Shown: positions 53,675-60,033 of the stretch, in pieces
Numbering within the stretch: position 1 is the first letter of the stretch
Layout of the letters: the number at the start of each line of letters is the position of its first letter
The notes under the pieces: generated by a model
Seen by the model: the letters and a program-made list of their open reading frames with translations, nothing else
Database searches by the model: none
Told to the model about the DNA's origin: nothing
Translations under genes and position numbers: made by a program
Assembly (NCBI GenBank): GCA_002731275.1
Contig: PCBK01000036.1
Coordinates: 1-60,033 of the forward strand
DNA: 60,033 nt
DNA from: Deltaproteobacteria bacterium
GTDB taxonomy: Bacteria; Myxococcota_C; UBA6777
Direction: 5' to 3'

Positions 53675-54409
53675 CAAACACTTATCTGTTGTCTTGCAAC
53701 GTCGACTCTTCCAAGAAGGCACGTATCGTGGCGGCGATGGAGACGCTGGTCCAGCAGAGATCCGAAACAAAACATAGCGACCTGATGATGACACCCACTC
53801 TTCCTTCAAAAAGAGCCTCGCGCTTTGGCTGAATTTGAATACCTTCTTCTTCACAAAACGCTTACGCTGCGCATTCATCTCCCCTTTACTCCGCTTTTTG
53901 TACAAAAAGACTCTCCCCCGTTTGTTTCCCCAAATACGCCAACGACCACAATCACGATGAAAACGACAGTACTGACTGTTCATCTTCATGAACGGTTTGA
54001 GCCCCTTGATCTTTTTGCATGCACGTTGAACAAGCCTCTTGAGTCGAGACAAATAGACAGATCTCTTATCAGGAATCCGAACACTTCGAAAGAACCTCTT
54101 TTTGCGAGAGAGACGTCCATCCTTCGACAACGTCCTCAGCCACGCTCTCCCTGACCAGTACGCATGGTAACGTCTCTTGTTGCGCCTCTTACTGGCCTTT
54201 TTTTTGAAAAACATGTGCAAAGAACTCTCCCCTTTACGCCGAAGCTCCAACTGCAAAAGATGAAGCGTCTTCCCAGCGAAACCAAGGGGCACAAGACGAG
54301 ACTGATGCGCAACAAGACAAGCTTGTGCCGATGGAACAGCTTGAAGAAGGCACAAAAAAGCCCAAACACACACTCCCCACAAAAACCGCCAAGCAACAAC
54401 AGGTAACAT
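53618..54409 (-). CDS. Exported, very basic protein of unknown function
   Basis: A 263-residue protein. A Sec signal peptide ends near PSAQA (residue ~31); the mature part is rich in Lys, Arg, Phe and Trp (KKKASKRRNKRRYH, RFVKKKVFKF). The ATG at 54409 follows the LRR stop (TGA) by one base and has GGAG five bases before it, so the two genes form an operon. A longer start at 54445 overlaps the LRR gene. It resembles in style the protein at 59101; no family is recognised. Its 3' end overlaps the host-derived tail of the integrase. Confidence 0.75.
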   Translation of the reverse strand: MLPVVAWRFLWGVCVWAFLCLLQAVPSAQACLVAHQSRLVPLGFAGKTLHLLQLELRRKGESSLHMFFKKKASKRRNKRRYHAYWSGRAWLRTLSKDGRLSRKKRFFRSVRIPDKRSVYLSRLKRLVQRACKKIKGLKPFMKMNSQYCRFHRDCGRWRIWGNKRGRVFLYKKRSKGEMNAQRKRFVKKKVFKFSQSARLFLKEEWVSSSGRYVLFRISAGPASPSPPRYVPSWKSRRCKTTDKCLSPALALHHGKAMDVIVVE

Positions 54410-54410
54410 C

Positions 54411-55763
54411 TCAACTCCAGAAAATTTCGACGCCACCGTACTCACTGTCTATTTGGAGTCCATGTAACAATGAACGTTTGTCTGACTCCATATCTTCCTC
54501 CTCGGCATTTTTGTTGCCAAAGAGATCCAAAACCTGCAGATTTTCCAAGGAATGGGATGTTCGAATCCCTACACACCCTTCACTGCTGATATCACAGTTT
54601 GAAAGGTCGAGCACTTCCAGTTGGCTCCAGCTCGCAGCGTTCACAAGCTCCGAACCACCTTCACTGCTGATATCATTTGCGGAGATGTTCAAAAAGCGAA
54701 GCTCACTCAAAGACTTCGCACTTGCAAGAGAGCGACATCCATCATCATCGATCTCATTATCTGCGAGGTCCAAAACGCAAAGCTTTTCCAAAACACTCAC
54801 TTCAGCAAAGGACTCACATCCATCATTGCCAAGCTCGCATGAATCGAGATAGAGTTCTTTTAGCTCTCCAAGAAACGGAGAACGTAGGAGCACATCCAAC
54901 CCCTTCCCAATCTGATTGCAGCTGAGGTCAAGTGACAACAGCCCCTTCAAGTCCGCAGCATTGGACAACTCTCGCAGAGCTTCTTCACCAAGATCATTCT
55001 CAGCGAGACACAATTTCTGTAACGCAGTGAGCTTTGACGAAGAAAGCAAGTGACACCCCTCGCTTCCGAGCTGGTTGAAACCCAAATCCAAGCTCTGAAC
55101 CTTGCTAAAAAGATCTGATTCTGCAAGCAACTTCAATCCATCAAGACCAACCTCACAACCAGATAAACGAACCTCTTGAAGATTGCCCAAAGACTTCGAC
55201 ATAGCGAGCGCCTTGCACCCCTCATCACCGATTTCGTTGTTGGAAAGATCGAGGAGCCGAAGTTGGCTCAGATGTTTTGACTTGGCAAGCAATTGACATC
55301 CCTCATGGGTGATCTCTCCTCCAGAGAGAGCCAAGGCTTGTAAACCCTTCAGATGTTTTGCCTTGGCAATCCAACCGCACACCTCATCGTCCACATCACC
55401 GTCAGTCAAACGCAGAACACGGAGGCGAGACACACTTTTGCTCCGTAAACCAGCCTTCAAAGAGGGGTGTGTGGTGCTCCAATCAAAAGCAAACGTCACA
55501 AATGGACACATTTTCGACATGTCTTTCATGTGATCAAGACTGCGAACAAACACAATGGGCTCGCCATTGAGCTCTGCATGTTTTTCACCGTATGGAAGCC
55601 ACACATCTTCGAACGCCTCCCTTCTCTTCCACCAAACCTCATCAACCAACAGACAGAAGGCATTGCTCCATTGGTGACTCAACACAAAATTGGAAAGCAA
55701 CTCTTTGAATGTTTCAAACTTCTCATCTCCCACAGAGGGTACTTGCTCATTTTTTTCAGTCAT
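54411..55763 (-). CDS. Leucine-rich repeat protein (ribonuclease-inhibitor type)
   Basis: A 450-residue cytoplasmic protein with about eleven LRRs of ~28 residues between ~100 and 430 (LRLLDLSNNEIGDEGCKALA, LCVLDLADNEIDDDGCRSLA, LRFLNISANDISSEGGSELV). The N-terminal ~95 residues are a different helical domain. It has a marked Cys at the repeat position DEGC, unlike the Ala-rich LRR gene at 18569, so the two are distant paralogues. The exported basic protein follows one base after its stop. Confidence 0.9.
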   Translation of the reverse strand: MTEKNEQVPSVGDEKFETFKELLSNFVLSHQWSNAFCLLVDEVWWKRREAFEDVWLPYGEKHAELNGEPIVFVRSLDHMKDMSKMCPFVTFAFDWSTTHPSLKAGLRSKSVSRLRVLRLTDGDVDDEVCGWIAKAKHLKGLQALALSGGEITHEGCQLLAKSKHLSQLRLLDLSNNEIGDEGCKALAMSKSLGNLQEVRLSGCEVGLDGLKLLAESDLFSKVQSLDLGFNQLGSEGCHLLSSSKLTALQKLCLAENDLGEEALRELSNAADLKGLLSLDLSCNQIGKGLDVLLRSPFLGELKELYLDSCELGNDGCESFAEVSVLEKLCVLDLADNEIDDDGCRSLASAKSLSELRFLNISANDISSEGGSELVNAASWSQLEVLDLSNCDISSEGCVGIRTSHSLENLQVLDLFGNKNAEEEDMESDKRSLLHGLQIDSEYGGVEIFWS

Positions 55764-56170
55764 AAACGTAATCTCTTTTCTCTCTTGAGCGACTCTCTGC
55801 AGAGAGCATCAACAACTCATCAATCCGCGATGGCTTGGCTCCATCGTTCAAAAGCTCCAGCTGAAGTACAACAACCAATACATATACAGACGAGCAGCCA
55901 AAGAACAAGTCGCGCAAAAAAATACCGAAGCTGCACGTCAAGTAATGCACCGCATCGTGTCGTCATGCCCCACTCAAAAGACCACACAAGACCTTACCCC
56001 GCGACAGCATCGAACATCCAAACAAAACCACATGCCCAATACATTTGATTTGTGAAGGTACGAACGATGTTCTTATCTGCTACTTTGTTCGCTATAGATT
56101 CTGAAGGGGATGTTGTGGAGTATATGAGGAAGGAGAAGAAGGACACTGAATCGAGTGATATAGAATGTGA
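55764..56170. other. Upstream region of the LRR operon
   Basis: No sure gene. A perfect 14-bp palindrome CTCTCTGCAGAGAG lies at 55793-55806, 30 bases before the LRR start, and may be an operator. A 64-codon minus-strand GTG frame ends across the LRR start but has no ribosome site. Confidence 0.45.
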
Positions 56171-56575
56171 TTAAAGCTTAATCCCCTCGATGATATTGGC
56201 CATCTTCTGGCGGACCTGCTCAGCGATCGGCTTGATATCATCGCGCCCCACAACCTCAAACATCTTCACAGGATCGATCGCGGAGACGATGATATTTCCG
56301 CTGTCATTTTGTTGTAGGACGATGTTACATGGCAAGAGCAACCCAATCTGTGGCTCGGCTTGCAGCGCTTGATGTGCAAGCTGCGGATTACACGCACCAA
56401 GGATCACATAAGGGTTCATCTCTACGTCGATCTTCTTCTTCATGGTCGCTTTGACATCGATCTCCGTCAACGTACCAAAACCTTCGCTCTTCATAGACGC
56501 TTCTGTCGCTTCTCTCGCCTTCTGAAAATCAACGGCACCCAGATCTCTTACCAATCCATATTGAATCTCGCTCAT
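56171..56575 (-). CDS. DUF302 family protein
   Basis: A 134-residue protein matching DUF302 throughout: EATEASMKSEGFGTLTEIDVKATMKKK, YVILGACNPQLAHQAL, IGLLLPCNIVLQQ and IIVSAIDPVKMFEV. The conserved Cys pair in GACNP and LPCN is present. The fold is a small alpha/beta sandwich; role unknown, often found beside redox or metal genes. AAAGGAG precedes the ATG. Confidence 0.93.
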   Translation of the reverse strand: MSEIQYGLVRDLGAVDFQKAREATEASMKSEGFGTLTEIDVKATMKKKIDVEMNPYVILGACNPQLAHQALQAEPQIGLLLPCNIVLQQNDSGNIIVSAIDPVKMFEVVGRDDIKPIAEQVRQKMANIIEGIKL

Positions 56576-56959
56576 CGTTCGCTCTCCTTTATCGACTCTG
56601 AAGACTTGTTGGCTTGTTGTTGCTTCTCTTTGCTCTCATCCAGAGAACATGCTCCACTCATTCAGGTGGGGATCCCTAACCGTGGGAGGATCCAAAGCTG
56701 AAGCGCAAAGTATATCGCAAGGAATAAGACAAATCCTAATCCGTCCATCCATGACCTCTTTCGACAATCTGTTTGTCACTATCAATGAAAATCATACGTG
56801 ATCGTGTGCTCGCTCAAGAGACAGCCAGGCTCTCTGCCCTTTGTCGGCTGTTCATCTCTTCACAGACAAAGAGACATCGACCCACAAAAAGGACGCAAGA
56901 ATAAAAAGACTTGAAGATACGAAAGGATAGAACAGGAAGGCAGAAACGGAGTCCCTTCC
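56576..56959. other. Intergenic region without a gene
   Basis: I see only short frames and two GGATCC-containing repeats near 56670-56692. It should contain the promoter of the DUF302 gene and the 3' end region of the cytochrome gene. Confidence 0.5.
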
Positions 56960-58888
56960 TCAGAATGAGAAAGAGATGCTGGTGATCGGAGAGGAGAAGG
57001 ACTTGGCCTTGGCATACATGTAACCAAATTTCTGTGCGTACTTGCCTCTCTCCTTGAGGACATCGACGACATAACGATACGAGCTCATCTGGTAACGCAA
57101 TGAGACCTCGACGTTGAGCTTACTCGCGCTCAAATTGGCGACGCGATAGGTGACTTCGTCTTGTCCAGCGACGAAGTTGCTGTCCGTCTTCGCTGCGCCA
57201 TGAACTGCAATATCAGACGGCGCGCTCGCCTTGGGAAAACCTTTCGGCAACAGCCTGTTGTCCTTGAGATACTTCGCCCCACGAAGCAACGTGTACGTCA
57301 CACCACCATCAGTGTTCCCCATAATCGACTCATAGACCTGCACCTGAGAAGGCTTGGTGATCACATCGTGGTGACCTTCATAGGCTTTGGGATCGGCGTC
57401 AGCATCGACACCATCAATGGCACCATATGCGCCTATTTTGCCTGACTCAAAGACGATCTTACCCTGCTGATCTTTCACCGCAACGTGGAGATACACGCGG
57501 CGAGATGGGTAGCCCGATGGGAGCTTGTGACCTGAGAGGTTGGTCACCTTCACTTTAAATTGAAGTGTTCCACCAGCGTATGACTTTTGTGTAATGTCTA
57601 GCTTCGCGGCAGAGGCCAACATATCGGCGGTCTTTTGGATCGTAAAATCGAAGTTGTTCGCCGAAATACCAAGCAGACTGCGGTTATCCTTCATGAGTTG
57701 GAGCATAAAGTTGTTGCCACCCACAAAGATGTGCTGTCCAAAGTGAGAGCGCTTGTTATTCAACCACGGTGGTCGCCGTGCGATCACAACACCAGAGGTC
57801 GGCGCCATGTGGCAATTTTGACATGATTTGGCCTGTGTCCCCTTCGAGAAGTCGCTGTTCTCCCACTCCGTATAAATCATCTGTTCAGGGAACTCATCTG
57901 TCGGCGTCTTGGAGATCACAGTTCCCTTTGAATCGACAAAGGGTGTCTTCAGGTTGTGACAGCTCGCACAGAACTTCGACTGTGTGATATGGTCGCTCCC
58001 AACGGGGGTAAAGGAGACATCGTTGCGCATCGGCATGTTCACGATATCTTTGTAGGGTCCATAGATCTTGCGATCCACAGGGTTCGGGAACGACTCGATC
58101 ACGTACTTACCGGAGAAACCGGCGAGTGTGCCCAGCTCTGCGGTCGGTTTGATCTGGTGACAGCCTGTACAGCTGACCCCATCCATCGCTTGGTGGAAAT
58201 GCTTGCTTGAAGTCTGAAACCATCCCTGGCTCCCAAACAGATCGAATGTGCTGTTGCTCTTCTTGGCTTCGTGGTTGGCCATCGGCGCGTGACAGCGGGT
58301 ACATTTTTCGACGAGCAACGCCTTGTGCTGTGGATTGCGCGCGATCTCCGACTCGACCTTCGCCTGCCAGAACGGATCCCTCGTTGAATTCGCCATCATC
58401 GTAGAAGACCATGCCTTCACGATCGAGACATCCTTACCACTTTGATCGGTGATACCATCATGGCACTTTGAGCAATTGTCTGAGCCCGAAAAGTGCGTCG
58501 ATGTAAAGGCGTGATTTGATGTCGGCATGGCCTGGGGGGTCGGAAACTTAAAGTCCGGCGGGGTTGGATTCGGTGTATCTGGCGTATCTTTCTCAACAGG
58601 GGCTGTATCCGCAGGAGGCGTATCGACAGGCCCCGTGTCTTTTGGTGGATCTGTGTCTTGCGGACCTGCATCCTGGGGTTTTGTATCCTCTGGTTTTGTA
58701 TCCTGTGTCGAAGGTGTGTCAGTGACCTGTGTATCAGCCTTCTTTTCGAGGGTTATGTGTTCTGTGTGTGTACTCGCATCCATTGCGTGCTCCACACTCT
58801 CTTTGTTCCCCGTTCCTTCAGGTGAACACTGAAAAAAAATGGTGGCTGTCATCATAAAACTGATCAGCGTGAATAACTGGATTCTCAT
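56960..58888 (-). CDS. Pentahaem c-type cytochrome lipoprotein
   Basis: A 642-residue electron carrier at the cell surface or periplasm. The signal MRIQLFTLISFMMTATIFFQC gives a lipobox. Residues ~35-105 are an Asp/Thr/Pro-rich stalk of repeats such as DTKPEDTKPQD. Five C-x-x-C-H haem sites follow: CSKCH, CTRCH, CTGCH, CASCH and CQNCH (~125-375). They resemble cytochrome c-554-type multihaem proteins. The C-terminal ~250 residues look beta-rich, with GHKLPSGYPSRRVYLHV, seen in related multihaem proteins. The ATG at 58888 has GGAGGTG upstream. Partners in electron transfer are not in the window. Confidence 0.92.
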   Translation of the reverse strand: MRIQLFTLISFMMTATIFFQCSPEGTGNKESVEHAMDASTHTEHITLEKKADTQVTDTPSTQDTKPEDTKPQDAGPQDTDPPKDTGPVDTPPADTAPVEKDTPDTPNPTPPDFKFPTPQAMPTSNHAFTSTHFSGSDNCSKCHDGITDQSGKDVSIVKAWSSTMMANSTRDPFWQAKVESEIARNPQHKALLVEKCTRCHAPMANHEAKKSNSTFDLFGSQGWFQTSSKHFHQAMDGVSCTGCHQIKPTAELGTLAGFSGKYVIESFPNPVDRKIYGPYKDIVNMPMRNDVSFTPVGSDHITQSKFCASCHNLKTPFVDSKGTVISKTPTDEFPEQMIYTEWENSDFSKGTQAKSCQNCHMAPTSGVVIARRPPWLNNKRSHFGQHIFVGGNNFMLQLMKDNRSLLGISANNFDFTIQKTADMLASAAKLDITQKSYAGGTLQFKVKVTNLSGHKLPSGYPSRRVYLHVAVKDQQGKIVFESGKIGAYGAIDGVDADADPKAYEGHHDVITKPSQVQVYESIMGNTDGGVTYTLLRGAKYLKDNRLLPKGFPKASAPSDIAVHGAAKTDSNFVAGQDEVTYRVANLSASKLNVEVSLRYQMSSYRYVVDVLKERGKYAQKFGYMYAKAKSFSSPITSISFSF

Positions 58889-59100
58889 CTCAACACCTCC
58901 GCATCGCGCAGACAATAGTCATCAGGGCATATCTCTATAGATTAAGAGACACTTACAGGGAGTATGACCTCAACAAAAAGAAAAATGGGTGTGGCAAATT
59001 GTCACGTTGAGAAAGATCTCCCTCCAAAAAGAACCTTTGTTGTACACTTGCGTTGGTACAACGAAAGAGAAGCCTGCTGTCTATACAAGGAGATACACAT

Positions 59101-59730
59101 ATGCGAAGCGGCCCCCTTCTTTCTCTCGGATTACTCTGCCTCCTTTACGCCCCACAACAAGCGGACGCCACGGCGATGACGACGATGTACATCAAGTGTA
59201 CACAAACGCGCCCCAACAACGTCCAATTGACCCTCGTGAGTGGGACATCATGTGCGCCAGGTGGTCCTTGTAGTGAGATCGGCTCATTCACCCTGCGAAG
59301 AGGTCGAAAAACATACACATTGCACAAACAGCCGAAGATGTCACCTTCGGAAAAACGCACTTACCAACGATGGCTCCTCCATAGAAGTCGCACAAAATTC
59401 TTGCGGATGAGAGGTCGCCGCTTTGTGGGAAAGTATACCGCCAAACAACGAACATGTCGCATCGGCAAACGCGTACGTTTCACGTACTCCTTTCGAGATT
59501 GGCGCGGACGTCGTAGCATCATCTCGATCAAACCAGGAAAACGTGGCTACCGCATCAATGCACAAGATGCATACAACAAGCGCGCACGTACAAAGGGATG
59601 GTTGGGAGGATTCACCTGCTCATTCATGAACAGGAGCTATATGATGAGCTGCAAAGAACTACGCAAACTCGAACGCAAACAAGCACGTCAAAGACGCAAA
59701 AAGAAGCGACGACAGCGCAAGAAAAAATAG
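59101..59730 (+). CDS. Exported, very basic protein of unknown function
   Basis: A 209-residue protein. A Sec signal peptide ends near QQADATA (residue ~25). The mature protein has a short Cys-containing domain (CTQTRPNN...CAPGGPCSEIGSF...C...C) and a C-terminal tail almost wholly of Lys, Arg and Gln. AAGGAG lies eight bases before the ATG at 59101; the frame from 59053 adds a non-signal lead. Similar in composition to the protein at 53618 and to the inserts of the RND pump. No family recognised. Confidence 0.8.
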   Translation: MRSGPLLSLGLLCLLYAPQQADATAMTTMYIKCTQTRPNNVQLTLVSGTSCAPGGPCSEIGSFTLRRGRKTYTLHKQPKMSPSEKRTYQRWLLHRSRTKFLRMRGRRFVGKYTAKQRTCRIGKRVRFTYSFRDWRGRRSIISIKPGKRGYRINAQDAYNKRARTKGWLGGFTCSFMNRSYMMSCKELRKLERKQARQRRKKKRRQRKKK

Positions 59731-60033
59731 CCGATCCCCCCGACAGAGTTCAGACGATATATACGGGGGATACTTGAATGCTGCTCCGGCGGACGTTGCA
59801 CCAGCGCAGCGCGCTGGACCGCATTTGAACCCCTCCGGGGTTGGGGCTTTACCACCTACAGAACTCTTCTTAGAGAGGCTTCTCTTCATGGCTGATTTGC
59901 TTCGTGCGCTTTGCAATCATCCACCTCAACAAACTCTCCACCCTTCGCCTCCGGCTCTTCCCTCCTCTCAACCCTTTCGAGAGGAGGGACTATTCTACCG
60001 ATACGCACGGGTTTTAGCTATGTTTCTGTTCCG
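59731..60033. other. Terminal non-coding stretch
   Basis: No gene. AACCCC-tcc-GGGGTT at 59828-59842 is a perfect hairpin, and GATATATACGGGGGATACTT near 59755 echoes words in the first 430 bases of the window. The dispersed repeat follows. Confidence 0.6.
59913..60010. repeat. Dispersed ~98-bp repeat, right copy
   Basis: Same orientation as 27-124. The 10-bp stem CCCTCCTCTC (59960-59969) with GAGAGGAGGG (59979-59988) is unchanged; most differences lie outside it. Confidence 0.75.

Noticed and set aside
55756-55950. 64-codon minus-strand frame with hydrophobic N-terminus ending across the LRR start
   Set aside because: Starts at a GTG without a ribosome site and has a random-looking second half.
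1-60033. CRISPR array or rRNA genes
   Set aside because: No regularly spaced direct repeats with unique spacers and no rRNA-like sequence were seen on either strand.

Overview
The window looks like a chromosomal segment of a Gram-negative bacterium of the Myxococcota / former Deltaproteobacteria type. Pointers are many lipoproteins and exported proteins, a thrombospondin-repeat OmpA protein, a cysteine-rich disulfide-motif lipoprotein, a multihaem cytochrome lipoprotein with an Asp/Pro/Thr-rich stalk, ribonuclease-inhibitor-type LRR proteins, and tandem ArsA-like ATPases. The taxon is inferred from gene content only; no rRNA is present.

Layout. 1-605: non-coding, packed with short repeats; a ~98-bp copy of the same repeat closes the window at 59913-60010. 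606-18367 (mostly minus strand): cell-envelope lipoprotein, RND efflux pump plus adaptor with odd Lys/Arg-rich inserts, TPR protein, OmpA-type protein, urocanate hydratase, PPM phosphatase with a TerB-like partner, MoxR ATPase and SppA peptidase. 18569-22725 (plus): LRR protein, enoyl-CoA hydratase, MsrA, alpha/beta hydrolase. 22830-29750 (minus): glycosyltransferase, TerC protein, AhcY with a structured leader, and an overlapping operon of two ArsA-like ATPases and a cyclic-nucleotide-binding protein. 30038-42063 (plus): ComEC, GAPDH, truncated haemoglobin, a complete suf operon (sufB-C-D-S-U-T) behind a clear promoter/palindrome, and a DUF3089 hydrolase. 42182-44079: small stress-type membrane proteins and lipoproteins.

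The most unusual region is 44499-46871. A Ro60-like VWA protein (DUF2828/TROVE superfamily) is followed immediately by four tRNA-like genes. Each has a tRNA cloverleaf with a homopurine acceptor strand, but each is interrupted at the start of the anticodon loop by a 43-46 nt insertion carrying the same hairpin. The hairpin stem changes by compensatory substitutions among the four copies (GNGTTTT-GTAG-AAAACNC followed by CTCAGCA). The tRNA bodies are Lys-UUU (twice) and ones resembling Gln and Glu, the tRNAs favoured by anticodon nucleases.

A 6.7-kb integrative element (46846-53590) has inserted into the T-arm of the fourth tRNA-like gene, with an 18-bp direct repeat at its ends. Its true acceptor 3' strand now lies at 53591-53597. 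The tyrosine recombinase gene runs across the attachment site: its natural 122-codon C-terminal tail sits at the other end of the element (46864-47232), so integration itself swaps the protein's C-terminus. Cargo includes an HNH-like zinc protein, a HEPN-type protein and two unknown genes with duplicated leaders. Beyond the element (53618-59730) are a basic exported protein, a second LRR protein, a DUF302 protein, a pentahaem cytochrome lipoprotein and a second very basic exported protein.
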